A DNA stretch of 64,000 bases from NCBI GenBank assembly GCA_020205615.1, contig CM035156.1, forward strand, positions 14,018,123 to 14,082,122. Reading direction: 5' to 3'. A program made the position numbers and the translations under genes. Position 1 is the stretch's first letter, and each line of letters begins with the position of its first letter. This DNA is from Panax quinquefolius (lineage: Eukaryota > Streptophyta > Magnoliopsida > Apiales > Araliaceae). Below, one piece after another: positions 45,847-58,557 of this stretch. The notes beneath the pieces are model-generated. The model had not been told where the DNA came from, ran no database searches, and was given only the letters and a program-made list of their open reading frames with translations.

Positions 45847-48088
45847 GAGAGAAAGAACGGTCACCGACCCAGTAACATTAGAGTGGGTTTTAAGGCAACC
45901 CAAGAATGACCCAGATTAGGTGAATTGGTCCAATTCTTGACCTGGGTCAAGCTCAGTCTTTAAGTTGCGGAACAAACTCTGGCGATGATTAGAGAAAAAT
46001 GGTTATATACCCCGGTAGGCATAACAGTCACTTTCTCTTCCTCTCTCTCCTCTGCAACTATTGCGGGACGTGGAGACGATAGAGGAGTTTAATGGGAGTC
46101 GCAACATAATTAAGCGAAATCAACGGAAACATGAATATGAGAAAGGGAATGACTGTTTTTTTGTGTGTGACCACTGGACTTTGTGTGAGCTTTTGTCTCT
46201 GGATTTCAATTCCTTTTTACTTTGTCCTCCTCTGTCTACAAGTTGAAGCTGTTCAAACTTGGATGCAATGCACGTAAAACCAGGGAAAATAAGGTGGCAA
46301 CCCACCTCCTTTTTTCTTTTCTTTTTTGACCAATTATGTAGTGGGGGTGATGATTTTTTTTAAACAACAAATATATTAAAAGTTAAAACTATAATGGGTT
46401 ATAAATAATAATAAGATTATAACAGTTGTAAAAATTTAAATGATACTTTATCCGTTGGTTTTAATTTAATTTTAATGGTTAAATTGATCATTTTAAAATA
46501 ATTAATTAAAAATATTTATATATAATTTTAAATTATGAACTTATCATTAGTTTAGTAGTACATTTAATTTTGCCTAGTTTATATTATGATCAGTGTATAT
46601 TTTGATTTTTAAAAAGATTTAATAATTTAAACAATGATTAATTTGATTATAAAAGTCAAATTAAAATGATTAATTTAATTATTAAATAAATAAATAAATC
46701 TAGGGAGAACTTGGGGGAGGGTGAAAAGGAATTATATATTTAAAAAAAACACTTACTACTAGACTAGTAGGTACGGTTGACATACTAGAGGAGGATGGAA
46801 GTATCGTAAATGAGGGATAAAAGAAAAGGAGAGGGAAAAGTAAAAAGATGAAAAAGGAAAATAATGAGGATCGCTTTATTATGCATGTAGTTCCCACTCC
46901 CCAAACCATTACCCTTTTTGTTTTGGATCCAAGACAAGACAGACAACTAAGTTGAATAAAAGATTAGGACACATAAAACAAAGAGCACGACACAACAACC
47001 ACGCAACTACGCAAGTCAAGTAAATGAATGAATGAATGGAAGAGTTGTTTGTAAATTATATAGATATATATGCTTTATTATTGATCAGCTACAACAGTTG
47101 GCACACAGCTACTGCTACTAGTCCTTCTAACATTTACCAAATCCATTAACTACTAACACCCACCCACCAGAACTAACATCATCTATAAACTAGGAAGATA
47201 GATTTGTTGTGGTGCCCCCCCCATCTCATTGTGCATCGAATTTCACCGGAAGCAGCATTAAGATTTGTTGATGTTGAAAGCAGGCGTAAATTAATTACCT
47301 GCTTCCGCAAAATACGATTGGATGACTAAACAATTTATTCATGGCACATCCCGCACAAAACAAACACAATCATTATGGCTTTTGCGCATGCTATGCTCTT
47401 CTTAACGTGGACTCCTTTTGTATTCAAGGCAATTAATTACCCACCCTATTCATGCCAACACATGCAATGCAGTCTCACACACCGGACTACTCATTACAAC
47501 TCCTTTTACCAAATTGATGACCGACTACAAACCCTACTTTAAATTACCTTCCAATCAAAAATCCAAACCTACAGAGGAACTGAAGGCGCCCAGCCATAAC
47601 TTCAACAGCAGTAATGCATCATTATCCACGACCATGAATGCCATGTAAAAAACTCAGCTGAAAGGTTCATATTATTGTTCTTCACCAATTTCCAGTTCCA
47701 CCAAGACCCGAGCTGATAGATAGTTCCAATGTCAAACATAAGAAAGATCTATGGCTCTGCCATGTTAGAGATGTTTGATATTCAACTTAATATCACTTTC
47801 ACATGTTCACAAGCAGAATGTTCTAATTTGTTTGGATCCCTGATACAGTCTCTTAACCGTTCAAGAGACGGTTAATGTCAGTTAAAAAAAGAAGAGAAAA
47901 ACAAGAGAAACTAGAGGCCAGCTGATAATAAAGTATCCGAGACTAGAAAATCCATAGCACATACATAAAACAGTGATGTAATTAGTGCTTATAAACCCGC
48001 TTAGACAGTCGCAGCTGCCAATCACAAATGCTTTTACATGAAACAAATTTCTCTGCTGAAATTGAAATAGTTCAAAATCACTAGGCAG
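45847..48088. other. Intergenic region: kinase promoter/5' UTR side and eIF5A 3' UTR side
   Basis: The left end (about 45,850-46,060) holds the kinase leader and promoter and includes a CTCTTCCTCTCTCTCC tract. 46,320-46,700 is extremely AT-rich. The right end (about 47,650-48,088) is the probable eIF5A 3' UTR. Open frames here are short, lack recognisable protein content and are not called. Confidence 0.6.
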
Positions 48089-50448
48089 CTACTTTGGACC
48101 AATGTCTTTCAGAGCACATATCTGCTCTTCTCCCATTGCCGACATCACACTCACAACCAAGTCTTTCCCCTCAACAAAACCATCCTTGATCTGAACCCAA
48201 TAATAAACATTGGAACCATCAGCAACCCAAATGAAAATTAACTTGACAGAAAAGAAAGGTCACACACTACAAAGTTACAAAACATCAATAACTGCAACAA
48301 ACAAACAAAAAGATAAAACACCAAAACCTGAAGCATCCCCATGATAATAGGAATTTAGCAACGAAAATGGAACATATCAATTTTGAAGAATCTTAACGTA
48401 AACATTGGGATTCTCTTCATGAAACTTTAAGGTGGTGTAAATAATTGAAACAACACATTAGCTATAACAAAATTGCCAATAATACACAATCCTATACCAT
48501 CAAACACTGACATATATATACAAATTCTTGAAATAAAATATGTTAAAAACCCTGTTTACCTCTCTCTCCATCTTTATAATTCCCTGTAGTTACCTTAATA
48601 ACTAGTAGCACAATATTAGAAGTTCTAAGAACAACGGTAGAATGATATACAATTAGCAACCATCTGATTATTGACACAAGTTTCTCAAAGTAAAATTAAT
48701 GCCAGAACATACCTGGGTCAGCAGATTGTCATCAGTTGGGAGCTTCAGATCATCCTTGGTGTTACCACTTTCAGTCAGTAAGCTCACCTAAATAATTTCA
48801 CCTTAAGAAATCAAATTCACAAACAAAAACTTATCAGTTAAGAAAGAGAAAGACTAATCATACAAATCCATCCTCTGAAATATCAATCAGCTGGTAGTCT
48901 GTACGATTGACATGAGGAACCTGCAAAACAGAGACACAATTAGTCATTCTAATTTTGCAAAGAATTCTATATAAATGCAAAACAATAAAAAGGGAAAAAA
49001 AGAAGAAAAAAACTAGAAAATTGTTCTTACATCACAGTTGTGAGACGAGGGTACAATATCTTCAAGTTTTTTTCCATTAAAGATGTCAATTGCAACAAAG
49101 TGACATTTAGCATGACCATGCTTGCCAGTCTTAGAGGTAGAAACTTCTACAACCTATTACACAAAACACTTCAGATGGTCCAACCAAGACACCAGCATGA
49201 AAAATAATTATCAATAGCAAAACGAGTAGCCTTTAAAAGTAGGTACATGAGTTTATAATAATCAAAACAAGTAATGGAAAGGCGTAGACATATCAAATTT
49301 AGGTTACCACTGCCACACAACATCTGCAAATTCAGATGATATATAACTACGTAGTAACATCGCTATATCAGAACTAGAAAGTTAGATTATTCATGAAAAA
49401 AGAAAATAAAAAAGAAAGACAAAGTTGGAAAAGTTAAATTAGATTTCGAGGCGTTAGTCCTATCATTCATCTTCTTCATATCATAATTTCATAGCCCAGG
49501 AAAATTACTTTTACATTTATTCTAAAAACCTTAACCGAGTAAAAGTCTATTAAAAATCAGAAATTGAGCAAGAACTCTTTTAAAATATTTCATGCACTCC
49601 CTACATAAATTTGAAACTTGGATAAACAAAAACTCCCACAATTAACGACCTTGTAGTCTGTTTGTTTCGTTAGTTACAAAAACTACAATGGTTTCCAATA
49701 CTCAAGGCAATATCACTTTCAAACAGGTGATCTAGAAGCCATTTAAAAATTATCTTACTGTCAGGACAGAGCCTTCTTTTGCAAGAGAATGTTATTGTAA
49801 CCTGTAAGAACTTTCCAAAAAGTTTATTGTAAAAAATCACAGCATAATACTTCTGTCACTTCACTAACACACTAATTATTGCAGTATTACAACAAAGTAG
49901 GCTAAAAAAATAATCTTTCAGATCTAAGCTCCATGATAAATGTTTAGTAAAATGGTTACTATATTGTAGACATTATAATCATTCATGCCCAGCTTCAATA
50001 GACTCCAATTTGAACTTGATAAAAGGAAAATGGATATGAATTGAATTGATTCACCATCCTCTATTGGGCATATAGCAACAAATTCAAAATCAGACCTAAA
50101 ATCTACAGGAACCCTAAATCCTCCTAACATACAAGCAAACCAAGGACAAAATTGGAATCATATAAACAATAAAGACCTGGAACGATTTAAACAATAAAAA
50201 TGAACGATTACTACCCTAAATGAAATATCAATAAAACCTAGCCGTGTCATAATAAAATAATAATAAGATAGCATATGTATATTATATACGAGGGGGGGAG
50301 GGGGTTACAGTAAAACAAAGAAGACCTTGCAAGCGCGGTCTTTGATGACGATGTAACCATTTTTGCGGATGGTGCCAGCTTGCTGAGGGAAGGTCTTGGA
50401 GGCTCCGGCATCGGCCTTGGATTCGAACTGGTGCTCCTCGTCGGACAT
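48089..50448 (-). CDS. eIF5A: Eukaryotic translation initiation factor 5A (eIF5A)
   Basis: Five coding exons: 50448-50326, 49153-49031, 48920-48864, 48787-48713 and 48190-48089. All introns are GT-AG and phase 0. The product is 159 aa, the usual length for plant eIF5A. It starts [20 protein letters not shown] and contains the invariant hypusination loop [12 protein letters not shown]. The lysine that deoxyhypusine synthase modifies is Lys52. The C-terminal OB-fold part contains [11 protein letters not shown] and ends KDIGPK. eIF5A relieves ribosome stalling and promotes elongation and termination in the cytosol, and it is active only after hypusination. Start and all junctions are fixed by the conserved protein. 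The sequence is intact, so a working gene is likely. Its nearest neighbour on the right is transcribed divergently. Confidence 0.97.
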
Positions 50449-52454
50449 ATCTAAAAAGATTGTAGAAGACAGACAAAGGTAGGTCTGGATCGGATTTTTT
50501 GAGGGAATAAATAACTCCGTAGGGAGAACGCAAGAGAGTAGAAACTGGAGGCGGAGGAGGAGGGTGTGTAATATTCAAGAGTGTTTCTGTAGGTATTTAT
50601 TTAAAATCGCATTGGATTTAAATTAAAAAGCAGATTTTAGCACTAAAATTTTGACTTAATTTCCGCACTCGTATTTTGTTTTTTTTTTTTGTAAAATTTA
50701 TTAAATATTAGTAATTGATATTGAATTATTAAATTTTAATCCGTACATAAATTTTAGATTGATAATAATAAGACTTTTGTTATGGTAGGGACTAGGGAGG
50801 GAAATAGTAGTTTTTCTAGAAAAAGTAATTTGTTAGTAGGACCTAAGGCTAATAATATATGTATTAAAACAGTAATAAGTTTGAAATACAAACTTTGTAT
50901 TGTTCATTTATAAATATGTGCTGGTGTAACGATTAATGTTTTTAGATACATAAATTAAATAAGAGATGATTAATCCGGCCGCCCCGCCTGACCTTCATTT
51001 TGAAACATACATACAGCAGGCAGCAATGGCTGCCTAACGAGATATAGAATCTTTTAATTTATAACTTGAAAATTCTTCTACTCTAATTAATGGCATTGCC
51101 AGGAACTTCATTTCTCCCTTCATTCCATTCCAGCTCTGAACCATACTTACTTTATGTAACTCTCAACGCCAGACAGAACCTTGAAGCAATGCATGCACAG
51201 GTCAGGTTGAAGGTTGTACTCTCGGCAAGGAACATGAAATCACGGTTGAGGTGGTTTACACTGACATATAAACTTGTGTTCTGTGAAATTATGACTCAAC
51301 ATTATAACACTTGGCCAAAAGAATAACTTGAATCACACATTTAATAAGAAATAGTAGTAAAAGACTGATTACAGTTTCAATAATTAGTAGATGCATGCCA
51401 GATTTAAGGAAATTATACTACATGGAGGTTTTTTTCTATCCATACATAAAATTTTAGTCGTTGTAATGAAAACATGGAATACAACTTCAAACATGGAATT
51501 ACGAAAGCTTTATTAATTTTTAATGAGTCATCTTAATTTTAAGTTTAAATTGACTTTCAAAAGTCTATCATATAATATAGAGGAGAGGGAGTATTACAAA
51601 TTTTAAAACAAGATGAAGAAAAATTCATTCATTCAGTTATATAATATAGACGTGAATTAGTTGTATAATAGAGCTGAAGGAAAATCTAATCTATAAAAAT
51701 AAAAATTTTATGATCCAAGTAAGAAAATTAAAAAAATAACTGTAGGATTCGGATTCTGATTCTGTATTCGATAAAAATATCTGCAATCCGCATTCAATTT
51801 CAAAGAGTTGGACATAGCCTTTTCACTAAAGTTGATAATACTAGTTGACCAAACCTTTAAACTTAATCTAGTTTGGAAGATTTAAAGACAAATTATATAA
51901 GAAGGCAGGGACATCTTACCATCCATGATCCATCCATCCACATATATAATTAACTTAAAAAGATGGCAACTGGCCTGGTGCACATCAAAACTGTAATCCT
52001 AGCAGCGTGTCGGACGCCATTCATTCATCTAAATAAATAAGACTGTTTTTGTGGATAAGAGAGAGTATGTGAAATAACTCGTTCCAATTAAAATTAAATG
52101 AATCATTCCATTCTTTTAATTCAAACGTAGAATAAGAGAATTAGAAATACATGGTAGATAATAAATTTTCATTTAAAAAACGACATGATTTATTATGTGC
52201 CAGTAATGTATACATGAATACAATCAGTCAAGTCAATTGCCTAATTCCTAAAACAAGCCTTTTATCCAAAACTGAGAGACTAACATGTACATCAAGTAAG
52301 AGGGTTGGATGTTTTCTAGTTTTCTCCTGCTCCTGCTCCTGCAGACAAAGACAATGACATGAAAGCAAACTTGGCCAGATCATTACAAGCTTATTACGCT
52401 GCAAATGCACAAAATAATTATTAATAAAAAACAGCTTAAAAAATGATTACGCAT
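50449..52454. other. Intergenic region upstream of eIF5A
   Basis: The first about 130 bp are the eIF5A leader and promoter side. The rest is AT-rich. An open stretch at 51,090-51,326 starting MALPGTSFLPSFHSS has no recognisable relatives and is probably chance. A (CTCCTG)3 run lies near 52,323-52,341. No other features seen. Confidence 0.55.
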
Positions 52455-52700
52455 CAGAAAAACAACTGCATGTTCCTGGACGATATCTACAATTAATGTT
52501 GTTGAGAACATCATCCCATTTGAATTCTTCCATTGTGACAAAAACTGGCCACCTCCACTCATCCAAATCTCCTTAAAATAAACAATAAAAGGATTAACAT
52601 TCACATTGCCTCTTCCCTCGCCATATTCTCCATCAAAATTTCCCAGGTAAACAGGTTTCCAGTTTGTTCAGGTTTCTCTTTAAATTTTTTTTCTGCAAAC
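52455..52700 (-). pseudogene. Possible protein-coding remnant, unidentified
   Basis: On the minus strand, one frame reads NCRYRPGTCSCFSDA before a stop at about 52,455 and is preceded by DEWRWPVFVTMEEFKWDD. The upstream piece in another frame reads PVYLGNFDGEYGEGRGNVNV (about 52,583-52,645). The amino acid composition is unlike random AT-rich DNA, which suggests the broken or spliced 3' end of a gene. No family is recognised. It could equally be chance. A small intron or a frameshift near 52,575 would be needed to join the parts. Confidence 0.25.
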
Positions 52701-52918
52701 TAAACTATATATATATATATATGAGAATTCTATTCTATTTTCATTTTTATTTCTGGAAAAATGAAACTTTAAACAGTAATCCCATATGATATATATCCTT
52801 CGTTCATTATAGATATTTTCCTTTTTGAAGTAGATTAAAACTTATGTTTAATGTTTTCTCCTTGTATTACTAAAACAGTTGCTAAGCTTCCTAAATTTTT
52901 ACCTCCTGAGAAGAAAGC

Positions 52919-54931
52919 ATGGGAGAAATTGACACAAAATCCATTGAATCAGTCCAAGCTGCGCTGTCCTTGTTTGGTGAGAAAAGTGATCAGAAAATAA
53001 GATGGCCTGCCTGCAACAATGTATGTTGAAACTAAGAATTTTATTCATTCCATAATCAATCATATTCAACTTTACTGCTTATAAAAAAACAAACAAACAG
53101 TGATTTACTTCAAAACTGATTCTATAAGTTTGCAGTAACAAATAAACTCACGGTATCGATCATTCAATCTAGGAGAATACGGTTGAACTAATTAAAACTC
53201 TATCTGCCGAAATACAATTTCTAAAAATGTCACTATAATTCAAACTTTCCTAGCTATAAGATCAATATTTATGCCAATACTTTTTCTTGCGTCTTTAATC
53301 AGCAACTAGACAAAGAAAAAGAGCTTGAAGACCTATTGAAGGACCTGACAAACTTTAAATTTCAACTGGAGGCAAAGAACTCTGCCCACAAGCAAACCCT
53401 CCTTAGATTAGATCACTATCGAAAAACTGCGGATGAACTTTCTATCCTGTTGAAGAGCACCGAGTTTGAGAGAGATATATACGTTAATGAATGCAGAGAA
53501 GCTAGAACGGGGATAGACGAACTTGAATCCAAGATAAAGGTGATGGAAGAACAATTTTCAGAAAGCTTAAAGATTCGGGAGGAACTTTCTCGGGTTATAA
53601 GCGAGTTGAAGTCTACAAAAGGGGAGTTCCTTAACATGGAGGTAGAACTTGTGGCAGCCAGAGACGCAAAGCTTGTGGCAATGAAACAAACAGAACTGAT
53701 GGAAACTGCTTTAAACATAGAGAAGGGGAAGACAGCAGAGCTCCTAGGGCATGTATCGGAGCTCAATGAAACTATTCTTCATTTGCAGCTGGCTGCTATG
53801 GAGGAAGAAAAAGAAAAAACTGCAGTTTTATCTGAGAAGCAAGCTGAGTTACTGTTAGCCACGAAATCAGTACTGGAAATACAAGAAGAGTTGGAATCAA
53901 TGAGAAATCAATTGAAATTGATGCAGAATTTGGAGAACAAGCTCCTGGAAAAGTCTTTACTAATTGAATCACTGCAGTTGGAACTTCAGCGAGTAAAAGA
54001 GCTGCACAATTCAGCTGAGAAAGCAACTTCTGATGCCGTTAATGATATAAACCAGCTAATATCTGATATGGAGCTGCTGGTGAGAGAGAACTCAAATAAA
54101 GACGGTCATATTAACTCTCTGGAAATGGATTTGAGCCAGCTAAAGTTACAACTCAAGAATGCAAACAAAGAGGTAGACAGCCTCAATTATGATGTTGAAA
54201 CGATAACAGGCAAGTTTGAGAAGATTAGGAGTGAGGTGGATGAGATTAGTGCTAGAGAGACTGAAGCACAAGTTGAGATTGCATTACTGAAATCTGAGCT
54301 ACATAGAGGGAGATCAAAAACTGCAGCTGCTGAGGCAGCTGAAGAAAGAGTCAAGCGTGAGATGTCAGCACTACACCATGCCACTCAGCAGCTAGCATCA
54401 GAAGCCGAGGAAGCCAAGAAAGAGATCCGAAGATTAAAAGAAGCAGCAGGAAAATGGGCTGAAGAAACTCAAAATTATTTTCAGGACGAAGAAGTTCCAG
54501 AATTAGACAATTCAAAATCAGGAGGAGAAAAGAGAGGAGATGAAACAGAAACACACATCACAATTTCAGTAGAAGAATATGAGGCCTTGGTAAAAAAGGC
54601 TGAGAAGGCGGATGAAACTCAAGAGGAAAATTCTAGTACTAGGCACGAGATGGAAATTTTGAAGAAAGAATTGGAGATTACAACAGTAAGAATTGGGGAG
54701 TTCAGGACACGAGCAGAACAGGCAGCGTTCAGGGCGGAAGTGGCTGAGACCGCTAAAGCAGCACTTGAGGAACAGATAAGAAGGTGGAGAGAGCAAAAGG
54801 AAAGGAGAAAGGCTGCTTTAGTAGCACTTAGGGAGGAATCAATCACTACCAGAAAGAACAGTTTTAAGAAGGATCTGGAGCCTCCTAAAATATATCAGCC
54901 ATTAGGTAAGATTCTCAAAATGAAATTCTAG
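52919..54931 (+). CDS. WEB family (WEAK CHLOROPLAST MOVEMENT UNDER BLUE LIGHT-like) coiled-coil protein
   Basis: Two coding exons, 52919-53020 and 53303-54931, joined by a 282-bp GT-AG intron in phase 0, give 576 aa. The first exon begins MGEIDTKSIESVQAALSLFG, the signature N-terminus of this family, which fixes the start. The bulk is heptad-rich coiled coil (about residues 35-430). It is followed by an acidic linker and the conserved block ITISVEEYEALVKKAEKADE (about 445-465), then a basic helical tail (RRWREQKERRKAALVALREE). Relatives are known to act in light-driven chloroplast movement or are uncharacterised. This one resembles the shorter WEB proteins of unknown function, so the role is inferred only. 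The frame is intact. A candidate solo LTR starts 88 bp after the stop. Confidence 0.9.
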
Positions 54932-55018
54932 TCTTAGAATTTCTCCTACAGGTGATAGACTCCACTGGCCATTACTGCGTGAGGTGCCACGTCATTTCCG
55001 ATCGTTTTCTAAGACAAA

Positions 55019-55798
55019 TGTTGGGTGAATTGTTTAACACACCTTAACCCTCGCCTATACGTAGAGTGTAATCTTGAGTGACAATCGTTTCATGTTTGAA
55101 TTCTCAAGTTGAATGGACATCAACGACACTTTGACCCCTCGCTTATATTGAAGCGGTAATCTTGAGACAATCGAAGATTGATCACGGTAGAAGACGCCAC
55201 ACACAATAACTATGAATTGTTGTATGATAAGTCAAATTGAATCTCAAAAAAAATAACTAAGAAAAAATACTTGGAATTCTTCAAAGAACCAAAAGTAGAG
55301 AATAACCTCACAAATATATTGAATAATGAATAATGTATAATGTATTTGATTACATTAACTTGACCTCTATTTATACTACTCAAAACAATCCAAATCCTAA
55401 TAACAATAGGAACAAATTATTCTAATCCTAATATGAATTACAAACCATAACCCTAATTTCTAAGTAGAAATCAATTTGGAAAAGAAATTCTATTTCTATA
55501 AAACGAATAGAAACCTTATTTAGAATGTAAATCTAAACCTGGAAAGAAATCCTAATTATAATAGAATTTGATAAGTATATGGAAAATAAATCCCAAAAAT
55601 TAGGCTAATAGAATATGCCTAATATTTTAGGAAACAAAATCTTTTTCCTAAAATCCCAAAATTCTTGCCGAGTTAGTTAGATTTTTCTTGCGCGTGAACT
55701 TCTTCTTTCCTTGCGTGTAATCTGATTATGTAAAGTTATAAAAGACCACATAATACTAAATACATATGAATAACTCACGATCGTGGATTGTATCAACA
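55019..55798. mobile_element. Candidate solo LTR downstream of the WEB gene
   Basis: 780 bp between TGTTGGGTGAATTG and GATTGTATCAACA: TG...CA ends with 5-bp inverted TGTTG/CAACA. It contains two imperfect copies of a CTTGAG-ACAATCG block near 55,070-55,165. A minus-strand TATA-like GTATAAATAG near 55,370 suggests minus orientation. No convincing 5-bp duplication was found, and no PBS, PPT or coding sequence is adjacent. It may therefore be another repeat type. Confidence 0.45.
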
Positions 55799-55949
55799 GG
55801 GCTAATTGATTACCAGAGAGCCATATTCAGATGTACTGCTTTTAGGAATGAATTGTGTTCACAAGAATCAATCATATTTATCAACTTTCAGTTACCAGTA
55901 AGATGCTTGGGTTCAATAAAAATATCACGCCATATACAATTAAACTTTT

Positions 55950-55961
55950 GGGGGGGGGGGG
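55950..55961. repeat. Run of 12 G
   Basis: Homopolymer; its length is likely uncertain in the assembly. Confidence 0.9.
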
Positions 55962-56059
55962 TAACAATGCCGCAAAGAGCCGTTTTCAGAGAATTTAGCA
56001 GAACATTTTGGTAACAAGTTTGTTTATCTTACTTGAGAAATAAAGTCATACTAGTAATT

Positions 56060-56090
56060 CCCACCCACCCACCCACCCACCCACCCACCC
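56060..56090. repeat. (CCCA)n microsatellite
   Basis: About seven CCCA units. Confidence 0.95.
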
Positions 56091-57696
56091 AAAATAAACC
56101 CCAGAAATTTGTAATTCAGGGGACTTTCTCTTATTGTGACATTATTTAGCTACAAAAAGATGGTCCGTATGATGAAAGAATCTAAGTTTCTTATATGGTC
56201 TTCCCCAGCAGAATCTAATTACTACATGGTACATACAATTATATACATGGAGAGGAGAACAAATAATAAGTAGTATGAACAAACAACTTTCATCATCATC
56301 TAAAGTTGTGTGTAAGCAACTGGTATAAGTTGGGATTTTCTTATGGTCTGACGGAATTTTCTCAACATCTAAAGTTAAGGATAAGGTTTAGGGTTTAGAC
56401 TACGACGTCGAGGGATCCTCAGCTGTATAATGTTTTTTTTTTTTTTTTTATGCTGTTAGTTATTTTAGGAGCGGGATAGGAACTAGAAATAAAGGTCAAT
56501 TGAGAGAAAATAATAAATTTATGTTTAATTATAATTTTAAATATTATTAATATATAAAATGAGTATGAATTATAAAATTTTATTTATTCATTATTTATAT
56601 TTTTAAAAAAGTTATCACTGATTCGTAATATATATTATATTTTTAGAAAAGAAAGAAAATAAAAAGAAAATAAAAAGGTTTTTAAAATAATGTTAACATT
56701 AAAAAGTGGTTATTTTTTCTTTCTTATTATCAAACCTATAAAGAGCTCATTTTACCATTTGAATTCAATTTCAAATATTAAATCCAAATACGATATAAAT
56801 CTGTCTACTTTTAATTTGTATAATTACAACTATTATAAATTATCTAGAAATATTATCAACTACATTTTATTATTTTGAAATTTACATAAATTAACCTAAA
56901 TTTTAATATTTACAATTTTGAGAATTGATTTCAAAAACTCTTTTTTATTTATTTGAAAGGAAAGAAGTATTATAGATTATAACTATTTTGGTATTATTCT
57001 CATTTTGAACATGCAGTAGGACATTAAATATTGAAATGAAAAATATTCATGTAATTTATAGATTATGTGTGGTTGCAATATATTAAGAACTAACTAGTGA
57101 CATATTTTTATCATAATATATACTAAAATAACTCATTTTGAAATCCAACTAAATTCTAACCATACAAACACTTGAACTCTCCATCTCAGAATCTTCTTTT
57201 TTTCTAACATTATATTATGGTGAAGGAAAACTCATATTTTCGAGGAAAAAATAAATAAATAAAAAATCTCATACGGCCAATAAGAAAGTAAATTTAGTCA
57301 AAAGTCAAACACGCCAAGTTGTTGTATTTGTAAGTAAATTTCGCAGCTAATATGAAATCCTATTTTTGTCCAATAAGGTATGCTGGTCAATGGCCCGCCC
57401 GCCCGCTTGCTTGCTTTCCCTCAAAGTCTTTTCTGAGTATTTTATTTATTTTTAAATTTAAATTTAAAACAATTGATTTAAAGATTATAAAATAATTTAA
57501 TAATATTTAAATTATAATTATAATTCCTTATTAAAATCAAATTAATAAAAAAAATAAATAAACAAAAGGCTTGTATCGGGGATAACGACGACTCCTCTAA
57601 ATTTTCAATTCTTCCTTCTCTTTTCTCTACTCTACATTACCCCTAACATATGCATTGGCTATAAATATTAAATAGTGTGTCATAACAACTACTATA

Positions 57697-57729
<33 letters not shown>
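57697..57729. repeat. (AAT)n microsatellite
   Basis: About eleven AAT units in AT-rich intergenic DNA. Confidence 0.95.
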
Positions 57730-57730
<1 letters not shown>

Positions 57731-58226
57731 CGAAATGTAATTTAAAGTCTTGTCTTAGTAAAATAACGCACTTTTGCATAAAATTTATAATTAATTTTGT
57801 TTTATAGCTTTTTATAAAAGTAAAAATTATCAATTAAAAGTAAAACTATGTCGTCGTATTGTTAAATAATTTTAATAAAATTTAACTAAGACATGATTTA
57901 AATAATGTTTTCCTCATTATAATAATAGTCAAGTAGTTGTAGTCAATCTTAAGACATGTTTTCCTTTATATATAAACAAATTATTGCATGTACGTACATC
58001 CTTGATACTTAAAACAAATCTAACAAGTAAGAGATAAAACCTAAGACTCGCCATTATTGGGGTCACACGTCCATCTCCATCTCTATTTATGTACGTAATC
58101 AATAAAGCAGCAGGTTAATTATGTGTACGTATATAGAAAATGACTTCCAACAAATATAGACAGTAGACAGACAATTGAATTTATAAAAGGAGGGAGGCCA
58201 ATAACTCTTTACCAATATCTGTCTGT

Positions 58227-58557
58227 CTATGGATGTAAAATGAATAAATGGTTGGTTTGATTAAAAGTTCGATTCGAGTACAACTCGAAATATAAATGAG
58301 TCAAATATAAATAAATTTTAAAGTTCGATAAATTACTCAAACCCCTCTTTCAAATCAGTAATTTTCTATCGATCTTGGATCATATTCGTTTCAAAAATTG
58401 AAAAATTTCGGGCTTCGATTTGTAATCGTGTTCGAATCGGCGGTAAATGGCGCCAATCAATCCTTTTTTATTTTATAATCGATAAATTTTGTGAATCGAA
58501 TCGAAACGATTCAATAATCGATCGACTTGGTTCGTTTACGATTAGTTACAATCCATT
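58227..58557. mobile_element. MITE-like segment rich in TCGATTCGA-type palindromes
   Basis: It starts TATGGATGTAAAATG and, on the other strand, ATGGATTGTAACTAATCG. Inside it are repeated, partly inverted TTCGATTCGAG, ATCGATCGAC and GAATCGAATCG motifs. This pattern resembles non-autonomous DNA elements common in plant intergenic DNA. No target duplication was established. Confidence 0.35.

Noticed and set aside
45847..45903. Upstream extension of the kinase starting MGCLKTH
   Set aside because: It would begin at TTG. The first ATG in frame is at 45,846 and already gives the family-typical MGC start.
45449..45919. Plus-strand open frame of about 156 codons opposite kinase exon 1
   Set aside because: It is the antisense shadow of the GC-richer first kinase exon. 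The minus-strand reading continues through splice sites into a kinase domain.
51090..51326. 78-codon plus-strand frame
   Set aside because: It has a normal ATG but no recognisable similarity, no clear splice partners, and lies in AT-rich spacer. Kept only as a note in the spacer entry.
53416..54846. Several minus-strand frames opposite the WEB gene
   Set aside because: They are shadows of the long coiled-coil exon and contain no recognisable domain.
55019..55798. Treating the WEB downstream repeat as a certain LTR
   Set aside because: No 5-bp target duplication could be found, so it is listed only as a candidate.
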